In this document: piece after piece, positions 54,552 to 64,000 of the stretch
How positions within the stretch are numbered: position 1 is the stretch's first letter
How the letters are laid out: each line of letters starts with the position of its first letter
Assembly: GCA_902464405.1 (NCBI GenBank)
Contig: CABQJD010000008.1
Span: forward strand, 7,925 to 71,924
Reading direction: 5' to 3'
Source of the DNA: an uncultured Actinomycetaceae bacterium
GTDB taxonomy: Bacteria > Actinomycetota > Actinomycetes > Actinomycetales > Actinomycetaceae
DNA: 64,000 bases
Position numbers and translations under genes: made by a program
Notes under the pieces: model-generated
The model's database searches: none
Told to the model about the DNA's origin: nothing
Seen by the model: the letters and a program-made list of their open reading frames with translations, nothing else

Positions 54552-55889
54552 ATGGATAGGCAAGAAGAGCATGTCTTGCGTGCAATTCAGGATCACGATG
54601 TGCGTTTTGTGCGTTTATGGTTCACAGATGTTTCAGGAACGCTCAAAGCTGTAGCAATTCCTCCAGCAGAGCTTGAAGGAGCTTTTAATACGGGAATTGG
54701 ATTTGATGGTTCTGCTATCCAAGGGCTGACTCGTGTACACGAATCGGATATGGTAATTTTCCCTGATGCCTCCACATTCCGTATTCTGCCGTGGTCGGAG
54801 GCGGATTCTATAGAAGCACGCATGATTTGCGGTATCTATACGCCAGAGAGGGAGCCTGCTCGTTCAGATCCTCGAGCCGTTCTGCGCCGTGCCACAGAGC
54901 GTGCGGCAGATATGGGATTCACTTTTTACGTTCACCCAGAAATTGAGTTCTATCTCTTCGAACCTGGCAATGATCCAGCTGTAGATCCTGTGCCAATCGA
55001 TAACGGCGCATATTTCGACAATGTTTCTCGCTCTCGCGCTCGCCATTTTCGTACGAAAGCGATTAAGACTCTCGAAGATCTTGGCATTTCTGTAGAGTTT
55101 TCCCACCACGAAGCAGGGCCTGGGCAAAACGAAATTGATTTGCGCGTCTGCGATGCTTTAGCTATGGCAGACGATGTGATGACGTTCCGTGTAGTCATCG
55201 ATCAGGTTGCCTTGCATGAAGGTGTTCAGGCGTCTTTTATGCCAAAACCGCTTATTTCCCATCCAGGCAATGGTATGCATACGCATTTTTCCCTCTTCGA
55301 GGGCGAACGTAATGCTTTTTTTGATGCTACAGGTGAATATCGGCTTTCTGATACTGCGCGTCAGTTCGTGGCAGGTTTACTTCACCATGCGCGCGAAATT
55401 ACTGCAGTGACGAATCAGCACGTCAATTCCTATAAACGCTTATGGGCAGGGTTTGAAGCTCCCTCTCGTGTGGCGTGGGGGAAAAATAACCAAAGTGCAC
55501 TGATCCGTGTGCCATCGATCAGCGTGGATAAGCCGCGAAGTGCTCGTATTGAATATCGAGCGATGGACTCTGCCGCCAATCCTTATCTTGCCTATGCGGT
55601 AATTTTGAATGCGGGGCTTGAAGGCATCGAGCAAGGATATGATTTGCCAGAGCCTATTGAATCTGACGTTGCCGATTTGAGCGATCTTGAGCTTTCCTCG
55701 CTTGGAGTTCAGTCGTTGCCGAGTTCACTCCATGAAGCTCTTACTGAAATGAAGAAAAGTGAGCTTGTTGCTTCCACACTGGGTGAAGATGCATTCGATT
55801 ATTTTCTGCGTAATAAGCAGCATGAGTGGGAGCAATACCGCTATCAAGTTACTCCGTTTGAGCGTAGTAAATTCATGGGTTGGCACTGA
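54552..55889 (+). CDS. glnA2: Glutamine synthetase family protein GlnA2
   Basis: 445 residues with the type I glutamine synthetase fold: NEIDLRVCDA, FMPKPLISHPGNGMHTHFSLF and RIEYRAMDSAANPYLAYA. The region that holds the adenylylation Tyr in GlnA1 reads DVADLSDLELSSLG, with no Tyr, so it is not a target of GlnE. In mycobacteria GlnA2 sits beside glnE; its main role may be a different gamma-glutamyl ligation. It follows galE immediately. Confidence 0.92.
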   Translation: MDRQEEHVLRAIQDHDVRFVRLWFTDVSGTLKAVAIPPAELEGAFNTGIGFDGSAIQGLTRVHESDMVIFPDASTFRILPWSEADSIEARMICGIYTPEREPARSDPRAVLRRATERAADMGFTFYVHPEIEFYLFEPGNDPAVDPVPIDNGAYFDNVSRSRARHFRTKAIKTLEDLGISVEFSHHEAGPGQNEIDLRVCDALAMADDVMTFRVVIDQVALHEGVQASFMPKPLISHPGNGMHTHFSLFEGERNAFFDATGEYRLSDTARQFVAGLLHHAREITAVTNQHVNSYKRLWAGFEAPSRVAWGKNNQSALIRVPSISVDKPRSARIEYRAMDSAANPYLAYAVILNAGLEGIEQGYDLPEPIESDVADLSDLELSSLGVQSLPSSLHEALTEMKKSELVASTLGEDAFDYFLRNKQHEWEQYRYQVTPFERSKFMGWH

Positions 55890-55906
55890 TTCTTTGAGGC
55901 GTATAC

Positions 55907-58900
55907 GTGGACAGAGGGGAAACTAATCAAGGGCGTTTAGTGCGAGCTGGATTTTCACATCCAGATCGCGCTGTACAGCTACTTGACGACTGTGCGCTCT
56001 GCGATATCGACCAATCTTGGCTTATTGAGCATTTATCTGCTGTTGGAGATCCGCATGAGGGTCTGCTTGCTTTTATCCGTTTATGCGAAGCGGCAGCAAA
56101 CGCTGGTGTTTCGGCGCAGCGCGAATTACATCAAATATTGAGCGATGAGCGCTCTGCTCGCCGCCTGTTCGCAATTTTAGGATTCTCGCATCCTCTCACA
56201 GACCACCTCATCAAAGATCCTGCATATGTGCATATTTTCAGTAATGAAAAAGTGGGATCTTCTCCTTTTTGTACATCTCTTGAATCGGAAAAATGGGCAG
56301 CGCTTGCAGCAGTTCATGCTCGTCCTGTGCTGGTTTCCGAAGATAGCTCAAGTGCTTATTGGGCGTTTGAAAGTATGGAGAATCGTCCTAGCGTTTCTAG
56401 AAACTATACGATAGATTCCTCCTTGCCCCAGCCTCTTCTTGTGTATCAGCTGGTTTCTGAGTATGGAGAAGCTGAAGGAATCGATAGTATGCGTGCTCAC
56501 TACTGGTATCGTATTGCGCAGATCGCTGCAGAAGATCTTGTGAGTGAGAGATCGGCAGAGATAATGCCTGAGGTGAGTGCTGCTATCACCGATATTGTGG
56601 GAGGTGCATTGGAAGCGGCGCTTGCCGTTGGGCGAAGCGTCATTAAGAATGCGCACAAAGTCGGTCTAGCAATTATCGCAATGGGGAAAACTGGTGCGCG
56701 TGAACTGAACTACGTGTCAGATGTTGATGTTGTCTATGTGGCTCGTTCGCTCGATCCTCAACTTGGTGAGATAGAAATGCTGGAAATTTCTCAGAAACTT
56801 GCAGCGTTTGTGGCACGAGCAGTAAGTAAGCCTGGCGGGCAAGAAAAATCTTTATGGGAACTTGACGCAAATTTGCGTCCTGAAGGAAAAGATGGTCCGC
56901 TTGTGCGCACCTTAGAGTCGCACCTTGCGTACTATAAACGTTGGGCAAAGGATTGGGAATTTCAAGCCCTCCTCAAAGCTCGTCCAATTGCAGGGGATAT
57001 GGAATTGGGTGAGCAGTACTGTGCAGCAATGCACCCTATGGTATGGAGTGCGGCAGGGCGCGAGAATTTCGTGGAAGATTCGCGTGCAATGCGTGAGCGC
57101 GTAGAAAATCTTATGCCTGCAAAAGAAGCTCCTCGGCAGTTAAAACTAGGTAAAGGAGGATTGCGGGATGTGGAGTTTACTGTGCAGCTCCTGCAGTTGG
57201 TGCATGGGCGCACAGATACATCTCTTCGTGTGTGCAATACTCTTGAGGGGATTGAAGCACTTACGAATGGTGGATATATTTCTCGAAAAGACGGAGAAAA
57301 GCTTGCTGCCGACTATAAATTTTTGAGAGCTCTTGAGCATCGCATCCAGCTTCAGCGCTTTAAGCGTTCACACCTTGTGCCGGCGGTAGGAGCTGAGCTT
57401 AGACGTATTGCCCGTACAATGCATGGTGTTGCTGCGCAGACCGAGATTGAGCTGGAAGAGCTTTGGCAAGAGGTGCGCCGTGAAGTGCGAGAACTCCATT
57501 TGGCAATCTACTATCGTCCAATTTTGCCGTATATGGCACGTTTAAGTGAGTCAGACGTATCTTTGGATCCTGATGCAGCAAAGGATCGGCTGGCAGCGAT
57601 CGGCTATCGTGATCCAGCGGCGGCAGTAAACCATATCAATGCGCTCACTCGTGGAGTTTCACGCACTGCTGCTATTCAGCGTCACTTGCTTCCCGTGATG
57701 ATTGGCTGGTTTACTGCAGGGGCAGAGCCTGATCAAGGGCTGAAATCTTTTCGTCTGCTCTCAGAACAAATGGGGCATACATCTTGGTATATGCGGTTAC
57801 TGCGCGATTCTTCAGCAGTAGCGGAGCGCTTAGCATACGTTCTTTCTGCTTCTCGATTTGTGGCGGCTGAGCTGCCGAAGCTCCCTGAAGCAATGAGCTG
57901 GCTTGACGACGATGATCTGCTGCAGCCGCGCAGCGCTGAAGAGCTGCAACGAGAGCTTGAATCTTTGCTTTCTCGGCGCTCACATCCTGAAGATATTGCC
58001 AGTGCTGGCAGGTATTTACGAAGAAAAGAACTTTTGCGGACAGCTCTTGCTGATGTGACGCTGCGCTCGTCAATTGAAGTCATCAATGCGGCAATTTCGC
58101 GAGCAGGAGAAATTGCTGTAGATGCCGCATTTCGAGCGGCATTAGTGGATTGCGGCAGCGATATCATGGTGGATATTGCTGTGATTGGAATGGGGCGTTT
58201 CGGAGGGTGTGAGCTTAACTATGCCTCTGATGCAGATGTTCTCTTTGTCTATGAGGCTCATAATGGGGTAAATCCAGTGTGTGCAGATCAGCAAGCAATC
58301 GATATAGCGAAAAAGATGATGCATCTTATTTCTATGCCAATCGAGGAGCCGGGATTTGAGTTGGATGCAGGATTAAGACCAGAAGGGAAGAACGGGCCGC
58401 TTGCACGGAGTCTGAGCGCGTATCGAGAATACTATGAGCGCTGGGTAGACACGTGGGAGCGCCAAGCACTTCTTCGTGCACGGTTCATCTGTGGAAATCG
58501 AGATCTAGGGGATCGCTTCATTGATCTTATAGAAGAGGTGAGATATCCGTGCTCAGGGCTGGATAATTCTCATGTGCGAGAAATACGCGCGATGAAAGCT
58601 CGTGTGGAGCGAGAGCGTATGCCACGAGGTGTCGATCCTTTGCGTCACCTTAAACTTGGCAAAGGGTCACTCTCCGATGTGGAGTGGACTGTGCAGCTTC
58701 TGCAGCTGCAATATGCGGGAGCTTACTCCCAGCTACGTTCACCTGCAACAACACATAGCTTGACTGCTGCCGTTGATATAGGAATCATTTCTTCGTCAGA
58801 TGCGGAAAAACTCATCGATTCGTGGAATACAGCATCTCGCCTTCGTAATCTCAATGTATTGGCAACTGGGCGGATGAAGGGTGAAAAAGTAGATGTTTTA

Positions 58901-59047
58901 CCTCGCGAACAAGATAGTCGCGCAGTAGTTGCCGCGCTTGCTGGCTACGATCCGAAGGAGCAGCAACTACTCGACGAAGATTATTTACGCGTCACTCGCC
59001 GTGCTCGTGAAGTCGTCGAGCGCATCTTTTATGGAATGAATAGCTAA
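55907..59047 (+). CDS. glnE: Glutamine synthetase adenylyltransferase/adenylyl-removing enzyme
   Basis: 1046 residues with a duplicated nucleotidyltransferase layout. The N-terminal site is GKTGARELNYVSDVDVVYV, and the C-terminal one is GMGRFGGCELNYASDADVLFVYE, each with SDxD metal ligands; each is followed by a helical domain with LRDVEFTVQLLQL or LSDVEWTVQLLQL. It adds or removes AMP on GlnA1 (Tyr401 here). GTG start, 17 bases after glnA2. Confidence 0.95.
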   Translation: MDRGETNQGRLVRAGFSHPDRAVQLLDDCALCDIDQSWLIEHLSAVGDPHEGLLAFIRLCEAAANAGVSAQRELHQILSDERSARRLFAILGFSHPLTDHLIKDPAYVHIFSNEKVGSSPFCTSLESEKWAALAAVHARPVLVSEDSSSAYWAFESMENRPSVSRNYTIDSSLPQPLLVYQLVSEYGEAEGIDSMRAHYWYRIAQIAAEDLVSERSAEIMPEVSAAITDIVGGALEAALAVGRSVIKNAHKVGLAIIAMGKTGARELNYVSDVDVVYVARSLDPQLGEIEMLEISQKLAAFVARAVSKPGGQEKSLWELDANLRPEGKDGPLVRTLESHLAYYKRWAKDWEFQALLKARPIAGDMELGEQYCAAMHPMVWSAAGRENFVEDSRAMRERVENLMPAKEAPRQLKLGKGGLRDVEFTVQLLQLVHGRTDTSLRVCNTLEGIEALTNGGYISRKDGEKLAADYKFLRALEHRIQLQRFKRSHLVPAVGAELRRIARTMHGVAAQTEIELEELWQEVRREVRELHLAIYYRPILPYMARLSESDVSLDPDAAKDRLAAIGYRDPAAAVNHINALTRGVSRTAAIQRHLLPVMIGWFTAGAEPDQGLKSFRLLSEQMGHTSWYMRLLRDSSAVAERLAYVLSASRFVAAELPKLPEAMSWLDDDDLLQPRSAEELQRELESLLSRRSHPEDIASAGRYLRRKELLRTALADVTLRSSIEVINAAISRAGEIAVDAAFRAALVDCGSDIMVDIAVIGMGRFGGCELNYASDADVLFVYEAHNGVNPVCADQQAIDIAKKMMHLISMPIEEPGFELDAGLRPEGKNGPLARSLSAYREYYERWVDTWERQALLRARFICGNRDLGDRFIDLIEEVRYPCSGLDNSHVREIRAMKARVERERMPRGVDPLRHLKLGKGSLSDVEWTVQLLQLQYAGAYSQLRSPATTHSLTAAVDIGIISSSDAEKLIDSWNTASRLRNLNVLATGRMKGEKVDVLPREQDSRAVVAALAGYDPKEQQLLDEDYLRVTRRAREVVERIFYGMNS

Positions 59048-59073
59048 AAGAGGAGCGCAGCTGAGTGCGCGCT

Positions 59074-59106
59074 TAAAGCTCACGTTTATAGTAAAGCTCA
59101 CGTTTA
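59074..59106. repeat. 15-bp direct repeat after glnE
   Basis: TAAAGCTCACGTTTA occurs twice with three bases between. It lies between the converging glnE and amino-acid ATPase genes and overlaps the ATPase stop codon. Confidence 0.75.
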
Positions 59107-59886
59107 GAGAACTTTTGAAAGAAATTCTCGGGTACGTGGGTGCTGAGGATTTTCAAAAAGATCGGCAGGAGTGCCAGCTTCTACGATTTGCCCGTTATCC
59201 ATGAGAATTACTTGATCGCTCACCTCTCGAGCAAAGCCAATTTCGTGAGTGACGACGATCATCGTCATGCCGCTCGCTGCTAGATCTTTCATAACGTTCA
59301 GCACTTCGCCAACGAGTTCTGGATCAAGAGCAGAAGTAGGTTCATCAAAGAGCATGAGATCGGGATGCATTGCAAGTGCTCGAGCAATAGCTACGCGCTG
59401 CTGTTGCCCGCCAGAAAGCTCAGCAGGGTAGTGGTCTGCTCGATCTGATAGACCCACTCTAGCCAAGAGTTCGAGTGCCTCTGAGCGGGCTTGCGCCCGA
59501 GGTGTTCCCTGCACGTGTATAGGAGCTTCCATGATATTTTCTAGAGCCGTCATGTGCAGGAAAAGATTAAACTTTTGAAACACCATACCGATATTTGTGC
59601 GCTGTTTTGCTATTTCTTTGGAGGTTAGCTCATAAAGTTTTCCGTTTTTTTCTTTATATCCGATGAGGTTTTCGTCAACGTAAATACGCCCAGCTTGGAT
59701 TGATTCAAGTGCGTTGATACAGCGTAAAATGGTTGATTTTCCAGAGCCAGAAGGGCCAAGAATTGTGCATACGCTGCCAGTGGGCACGGTAAATGAAACT
59801 CCGCGCAATACGTGTAAATCGTCGAAGAATTTATGCACATTTTGCACACTTACCATCGTTGGTGCACATACGGATTGTTCGTTCAT
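59104..59886 (-). CDS. Amino-acid ABC transporter ATPase (GlnQ/HisP type)
   Basis: 260 residues. Walker [12 protein letters not shown], signature [15 protein letters not shown], Walker [15 protein letters not shown] and switch His [11 protein letters not shown]. It powers the importer with the permease and binding protein encoded upstream on the minus strand. The ribosome site AAGAAGGAT lies before the ATG. The amino acid is unknown; a polar one such as glutamine is suggested by the neighbours. Confidence 0.94.
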   Translation of the reverse strand: MNEQSVCAPTMVSVQNVHKFFDDLHVLRGVSFTVPTGSVCTILGPSGSGKSTILRCINALESIQAGRIYVDENLIGYKEKNGKLYELTSKEIAKQRTNIGMVFQKFNLFLHMTALENIMEAPIHVQGTPRAQARSEALELLARVGLSDRADHYPAELSGGQQQRVAIARALAMHPDLMLFDEPTSALDPELVGEVLNVMKDLAASGMTMIVVTHEIGFAREVSDQVILMDNGQIVEAGTPADLFENPQHPRTREFLSKVL

Positions 59887-59977
59887 GCTTATCCTTCTTT
59901 ATCTATAGAGTGTTCGTTTGTAAAAGAGGTGTTGTAGCAGTTTATATTTCGTTTTATCTCGCGCTGTAGTGTGTAGT

Positions 59978-60973
59978 TTACGGCGTGTATTCGACGAACG
60001 GGTCATCGTGTGTTGTTGCTGCAGCGTTAATGGCATGTTGACGAGAGAAACGGCGTTTACGCTCGGTATGCCGAGATAGAAGCATCGGTGTGCTGGCTGA
60101 TCCTTGCTGCCCGCGTCCGAAATATCTTTCGAGATAGTGCTGGCCAATCATCAAGATACTGGTGATGACGAGATACCACAGTGCAGCAACGATTAGGTAG
60201 GGAACAGGGCGCATACTACTCATGCCCATACGGTTACTCACGGAGGTGAGCTCCAGAGTAAACGGCACTGCCGTCACCAGCGAGGTAGTTTTGAGCATTG
60301 AAATAGTTTCATTGCCAGTTGGGGGGATAATCACGCGCATAGCTTGGGGGATAATAATGCGTCGGAAAATTTTTCCAGAGCTCATTCCTAGTGCTTTAGC
60401 TGCTTCTTCCTGCCCAGAATCGACGGAATTGAGACCGGAACGCACGATTTCTGAAAGGTAAGCGCCTTCATTGAATCCTAGACCGCATACCGCACACACA
60501 AACATCATCGATTCAAGCGGCATAAGTTCGGAAGAGGTTAGAGAGAAAAAATTGATAGATGTGAAAGGAATTCCGAAGCTGAAGGTGGGGTAGAGGGCGG
60601 TTAAAAGTCCCCAGAAAATAAGCTGCGTATAAATTGGTGTGCCTCGAAAAAACCAGATGTAAACGGTTGAAACTCCTCGAAGCACAGGATTTTCACTGCG
60701 GCGCATGACGGCCATGGTCACGGCCATGACCACTCCTAGAGCCATAGCGCATACAGTGAGTAGGAGCGTCCAGCCAATAGCTTCGAAAATAATTGGCATA
60801 AAGAGAACTTGAGCTACTACATCCCACTGGTAATTGGGGTTGGTGATGAGAGTGTCGATGATGCTGAGTGCAATAAATGCTACTATCAGCGCTGAAATCC
60901 AGCGTCCGTAGTGCTTCACTGGCTGTGCATGAATAACTTGAGGTGCTATTGGTGTGCTGTTGTCGATACTCAT
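59978..60973 (-). CDS. Amino-acid ABC transporter permease (HisM/GlnP type)
   Basis: 331 residues, longer than usual because of basic tails at both ends. The EAA-like loop is QEEAAKALGMSSGKIFRRIIIP. Five or six hydrophobic segments are present. It should act as a homodimer. It lies between the binding protein (upstream) and the ATPase (downstream). Confidence 0.93.
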   Translation of the reverse strand: MSIDNSTPIAPQVIHAQPVKHYGRWISALIVAFIALSIIDTLITNPNYQWDVVAQVLFMPIIFEAIGWTLLLTVCAMALGVVMAVTMAVMRRSENPVLRGVSTVYIWFFRGTPIYTQLIFWGLLTALYPTFSFGIPFTSINFFSLTSSELMPLESMMFVCAVCGLGFNEGAYLSEIVRSGLNSVDSGQEEAAKALGMSSGKIFRRIIIPQAMRVIIPPTGNETISMLKTTSLVTAVPFTLELTSVSNRMGMSSMRPVPYLIVAALWYLVITSILMIGQHYLERYFGRGQQGSASTPMLLSRHTERKRRFSRQHAINAAATTHDDPFVEYTP

Positions 60974-61021
60974 AACGTGTGCTTATCTTTTGTGGGCGGA
61001 TCTTATATGAGATGCAGGCGA

Positions 61022-61053
61022 GCGGGCAGCAAGTCAATGAGAATGCTGCCCGC
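61022..61053 (-). terminator. GC-rich hairpin between binding protein and permease genes
   Basis: GCGGGCAGCA at 61022-61031 pairs with TGCTGCCCGC at 61044-61053. There is no T run. Such intercistronic stems commonly raise the amount of binding-protein mRNA over permease mRNA. Confidence 0.7.
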
Positions 61054-61064
61054 CTAGCGCTGTA

Positions 61065-61982
61065 TCAGGCGTTGGGATTGAGCACTGCCTCAGTGGAAAC
61101 TCCTGTGGTAATGCCCCATGTTGCAAAAATCTTGTCGAGAGTGCCATCATCGATAAGAGATTGAAGAGCAGCTTGAGTGGCTTTAGTTAGTTCTTTATCT
61201 TTCTTTGCAACTGCAATGCCGCGACCAGCTATATCGGAAGGTGCTCCAAAGGTTTCAGTAGATCCATTGGTGATTTTTGAAGCATATTCTGCTACGGAAT
61301 TATCAGAGAACATTGCGTCGATCTGCCCTCCAGCAAGAGTGGTGGTCACCTGTGATTGAGTGTCAAAGCGCTGGAGTGTGATAGGGTCTTTTTCGCATTC
61401 TCCGCCAGCTTCATTTGCTGCGGTGAGCAGCTCATCTTGCCATGTGCCAGTTTGTACGCCGATCGCTTTGCCGCATTTGTTCGCAGGATCGAATCCTTTT
61501 GGATTTCCTTTCGCTACGCTCCAAGCATTGCCGTCTTCGAAATATTGAATCATATCCACAACTTCAAGGCGTTCTGGAGTGATTGTGAAAGTTGCGATAC
61601 CTACTTCGTATTTACTGCCGATTCCTGGAATGATAGTTGAAAACTCTGCTTGCTGTATATCTGCTTCCAAGCCCATTTTCTTGGCAAGAGCTTTGGCGAG
61701 ATCGATATCAAAGCCTTGAGGAGTTTTGCCATCTTCGGCGTAAAATTCTGCTGGTGCATAGTAGATGTTATCTCCAACAGTTAATTTGCCATCTTTGGAG
61801 ACGGCTTCGGGGACGAGAGCTGCAACGGCATCGTCCTTCGTCACATTTGAAAGATCGGTAGCTGTGATTTTAGCGGCGGCTGATGATTCAGTGCCATCAT
61901 TTTCTGGGGTGTTTGTCGAGCCGCAAGCGCTTAGTGCCAGAGCGCTTGCACATACTGTAGCTGCAATTTTAAGGTATTTCAT
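61065..61982 (-). CDS. Amino-acid ABC transporter substrate-binding lipoprotein (family 3)
   Basis: 305 residues from the ATG at 61982, with GAGGGGAG upstream; the longer frame adds 15 unlikely residues. The signal peptide ends in the lipobox LSAC (Cys20). The family 3 signature appears as GFDIDLAKALAKKMGLEADI. It binds a polar amino acid. A strong promoter lies upstream and a hairpin downstream. Confidence 0.93.
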   Translation of the reverse strand: MKYLKIAATVCASALALSACGSTNTPENDGTESSAAAKITATDLSNVTKDDAVAALVPEAVSKDGKLTVGDNIYYAPAEFYAEDGKTPQGFDIDLAKALAKKMGLEADIQQAEFSTIIPGIGSKYEVGIATFTITPERLEVVDMIQYFEDGNAWSVAKGNPKGFDPANKCGKAIGVQTGTWQDELLTAANEAGGECEKDPITLQRFDTQSQVTTTLAGGQIDAMFSDNSVAEYASKITNGSTETFGAPSDIAGRGIAVAKKDKELTKATQAALQSLIDDGTLDKIFATWGITTGVSTEAVLNPNA

Positions 61983-62018
61983 AATACTCCCCTCGGTGGA
62001 ACAGTGCTGACATATAAA

Positions 62019-62047
62019 AATATACATACTTGTGTATAGGTATGCAA
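62019..62047 (-). promoter_or_regulatory. Promoter of the amino-acid importer (TTGCAT-17-TATATT)
   Basis: Read on the minus strand: -35 TTGCAT at 62047-62042, a 17-base spacer and -10 TATATT at 62024-62019. It lies about 37 nt upstream of the binding-protein ATG. Confidence 0.75.
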
Positions 62048-62168
62048 TGCTACTGAGGTTTTGTGGCGTACATCTCGATTATTCGCATATGTATATTTAT
62101 ATTTTTTCTAATCTGAGATTAACGAATTTTGCCACTCGTCACTGCAGCGAATTGAAGCAAGGTAAAAG

Positions 62169-62212
62169 AAATGGCTCTCTCGGGAGGGGGGATACCTTCA
62201 AGAGAGCCATTT
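62169..62212 (-). terminator. Terminator of glnA1
   Basis: AAATGGCTCTCT at 62169-62180 pairs perfectly with AGAGAGCCATTT at 62201-62212 around a 20-base loop. On the minus strand it is followed by CTTTTACC. It lies about 50 nt after the glnA1 stop. Confidence 0.8.
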
Positions 62213-62263
62213 AATAAATGGGTAGCTACAGATAGCTATCTATAGCTATAGATCTATATATCC

Positions 62264-63685
62264 TCACAAATCATAGTAGAGCGCAAATTCATAGGGATGA
62301 GGGCGCTGGCGAAGAGGAGCAATTTCTTTCTCTCGCTTATATGCTATCCATGTGGAGATTAAGTCATCCGAAAAGACGTCACCTTCAGTAAGGAAATCGT
62401 GGTCGTCTTCAAGTGCGATAAGAGCTTCGTCAAGAGTCCCTGGAAGCTGAGCAATCTGTGCGTGTTCTTCTGGCGGCAACTCATAAAGATCTTTATCGAT
62501 AGGTTCAGCAGGTTCAATTCTGTTTTTAATGCCGTCAATTCCAGCCATGAGCTGAGCTGCAAATGCAAGATAGGGGTTTGCAGAAGGATCTGGCACGCGG
62601 TATTCGATGCGCTTTGCTTTAGGTGACGTACCAGTCACAGGAATACGAATACATGCAGAGCGGTTTCTAGCTGAATACACAAGATTGACTGGAGCTTCAA
62701 ATCCAGGCACGAGACGATGGAAAGAATTAACTGACGGATTGGTAAATGCTAAGAGTGCAGGCGCATGTGCGAGCAGTCCGCCAATATACCACCGTGCTAG
62801 ATCGGAAAGACCTCCGTAACCTTTCTCATCTGCAAAGAGAGGTTGCCCGTTTTTCCACAGGCTCTGATGGCAGTGCATACCAGAACCATTATCTCCGAAA
62901 AGAGGTTTCGGCATAAACGTAGCTGTTTTTCCTGCCTGATATGCGACGTTCTTAATCACATACTTAAACTTCATTAAATCGTCAGCAGCAGCAAGAAGAG
63001 TATTGAACGTATAGTTAATCTCCTGCTGACCTCCAGTCCCGCACTCGTGGTGAGCGCGTTCCATATGCAAACCAACCTGCTGGCATATCGCCGTCATCTC
63101 ATCGCGCAGATCTGCCATGGAATCGTTTGGCGAAACGGGGAAGTAACCGCCTTTGACTCGAGTTTTATAGCCTTGGTTCGGCTGTTCGTCACGGTTGGTA
63201 TTCCACCAGCCCTCTTTGGAATCGAGAACATAACTTTGCGTATTCGTGCCGTCGGCAAAGCGAACGTCGTCAAATAAATAAAACTCTGCTTCTGCGCCAA
63301 AAAATACTGTATCTGCAATACCCGTGCTCTTGAGATACTCTTCTGCTCGGGCGGCAATATTGCGCGGATCGCGCGAATAAGTTTCGCCCGTGAATGGATC
63401 GATCACTGAAAAATTCATGACGAGCGTTTTACGGGTGCGGAAAGGATCAAGAAAAGCTGTATGGATATCGGGTGTGAGCTTCATATCCGATTCGTGAATC
63501 TGCGCGAAGCCACGAATCGAGGAGCCATCAAACATAAGCCCATCAGTGAGATTTTCTTTATCGAAAGCGCTCACGGGGATAGAAAAATGCTGCATGACTC
63601 CAGGGAGATCGCAAAAGCGAATATCTACAAATTCAATGCCTTCTCGTTCAATATACTCAATGACCTCGTCGATTGTAGAGAACAC
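62264..63685 (-). CDS. glnA: Glutamine synthetase type I (GlnA1)
   Basis: 473 residues. It forms glutamine from glutamate and ammonia. Signatures include [51 protein letters not shown] and [18 protein letters not shown]. The adenylylation site is Tyr401 ([10 protein letters not shown]), so GlnE can regulate it. GTG start five bases after GGAAGGAG. It is opposite in direction to glnA2-glnE. Confidence 0.97.
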   Translation of the reverse strand: MFSTIDEVIEYIEREGIEFVDIRFCDLPGVMQHFSIPVSAFDKENLTDGLMFDGSSIRGFAQIHESDMKLTPDIHTAFLDPFRTRKTLVMNFSVIDPFTGETYSRDPRNIAARAEEYLKSTGIADTVFFGAEAEFYLFDDVRFADGTNTQSYVLDSKEGWWNTNRDEQPNQGYKTRVKGGYFPVSPNDSMADLRDEMTAICQQVGLHMERAHHECGTGGQQEINYTFNTLLAAADDLMKFKYVIKNVAYQAGKTATFMPKPLFGDNGSGMHCHQSLWKNGQPLFADEKGYGGLSDLARWYIGGLLAHAPALLAFTNPSVNSFHRLVPGFEAPVNLVYSARNRSACIRIPVTGTSPKAKRIEYRVPDPSANPYLAFAAQLMAGIDGIKNRIEPAEPIDKDLYELPPEEHAQIAQLPGTLDEALIALEDDHDFLTEGDVFSDDLISTWIAYKREKEIAPLRQRPHPYEFALYYDL

Positions 63686-63719
63686 AGCGGCTCCTTCCTT
63701 TTGTGATGTGTATTTTTAT

Positions 63720-64000
63720 CTATCGAATTCGTGAACGGGCGCTCATGCGCATTTTCGTGGGATCGATTCCCTTAGGAATTGGAAGAGTTGAACTTCCGAT
63801 CACTTCTAAGCGCTCTGCCGTATCAGATATTTCCTGTGCCGTCATTTTCTTTGGCAATTTCGCAATTGTTTTATTGAGTTTCGCAAGTGGTACTTGACGC
63901 TCTGAATGCCCAACGTAAATCGTCGTCACTGGAGCTGAAGAGACAGTACGATTTACTTGTTTTGCGGCAGCGCGAACGAGAGAAGAAAGATCGCCCGGAC
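63720..64000 (-). CDS. C-terminal part of an unidentified protein (5' end outside the window)
   Basis: About 93 codons are visible and the frame is open to the window edge, with Ala/Val-rich, protein-like composition (SSLVRAAAKQVNRTVSSA) upstream of the GTG at 63929, so that GTG is probably internal. The tail is basic (PTKMRMSARSRIR). I do not recognise the family. It lies just upstream of glnA1 on the same strand. Confidence 0.55.
   Translation of the reverse strand, partial: PGDLSSLVRAAAKQVNRTVSSAPVTTIYVGHSERQVPLAKLNKTIAKLPKKMTAQEISDTAERLEVIGSSTLPIPKGIDPTKMRMSARSRIR

Noticed and set aside
1..64000. CRISPR arrays, insertion sequences, prophage or integrase genes
   Set aside because: No regularly spaced direct repeats, transposase or integrase motifs were seen; the Cas4-like nuclease at 22595 has no other cas genes near it.

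Overview
The window looks like the chromosome of a moderate-GC actinobacterium, most likely in or near the Actinomycetaceae. The evidence is a pupylation operon (dop, pup, pafA), a SUF operon led by sufR and ending in sufU and sufT, the block lgt-pyk-pdtaR-polA-rpsA-coaE-uvrB, glnA2-glnE-glnA1, and several genes that appear to start without a 5' leader. The species cannot be named from sequence alone.

Layout. 1-2640: the end of a maltose-type ABC importer (malF partial, malG) and a TraX-like membrane protein. 2710-8458 (minus strand): methionine biosynthesis (metX, metY, with a leader that may attenuate metY) and topoisomerase subunit parC. 8714-16430: a NUDIX hydrolase, the sufRBDCSUT operon and a YciI protein. 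16431-23551: small and hypothetical genes, tRNA-Leu(GAG), a MazG-like pyrophosphohydrolase, uppP, a HAD phosphatase, two orphan genes and a RecB-like Fe-S nuclease. 23617-29072: trmI-dop-pup-pafA-FKBP as one tightly coupled operon, with no ARC/Mpa ATPase or proteasome genes. 29188-37029: lgt, pyk, pdtaR, polA, rpsA. 37356-43722: an accessory sugar-uptake block (esterase-like hydrolase, GntR regulator, binding protein, two permeases, dehydrogenase) with a 50-bp palindrome and a second matching operator. 43898-44512: coaE. 44637-51117: an AT-rich island. 51226-59047: uvrB, galE, glnA2, glnE. 59104-64000 (minus strand): an amino-acid ABC importer, glnA1 and a gene cut by the window edge.

The most exciting element is the island at 44637-51117, inserted between coaE and uvrB. 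A 52-codon gene at 47044-47202 encodes a cationic, Trp-rich peptide with no leader that aligns without gaps to lacticin Q and resembles aureocin A53, the leaderless class II bacteriocins of Bacillota. It is followed by a small membrane protein, an ABC-2 permease, an ABC ATPase and two bacterial PH-domain (YdbS/YdbT-like) proteins, the kind of export and self-immunity set known for that family. Divergently transcribed are a small Cys-containing, signal-peptide-like protein, a histidine kinase and a LuxR-type response regulator, likely the control module. This appears to be a complete leaderless-bacteriocin locus in an actinobacterium.

The genes connect in several ways. SUF supplies Fe-S clusters, possibly to the RecB-like nuclease. 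The glnA2/glnE/glnA1 group and the neighbouring amino-acid importer form a nitrogen-assimilation region. The GntR regulator probably controls both its own divergent sugar operon and the esterase-like gene, through related AGACGTC-type operators.
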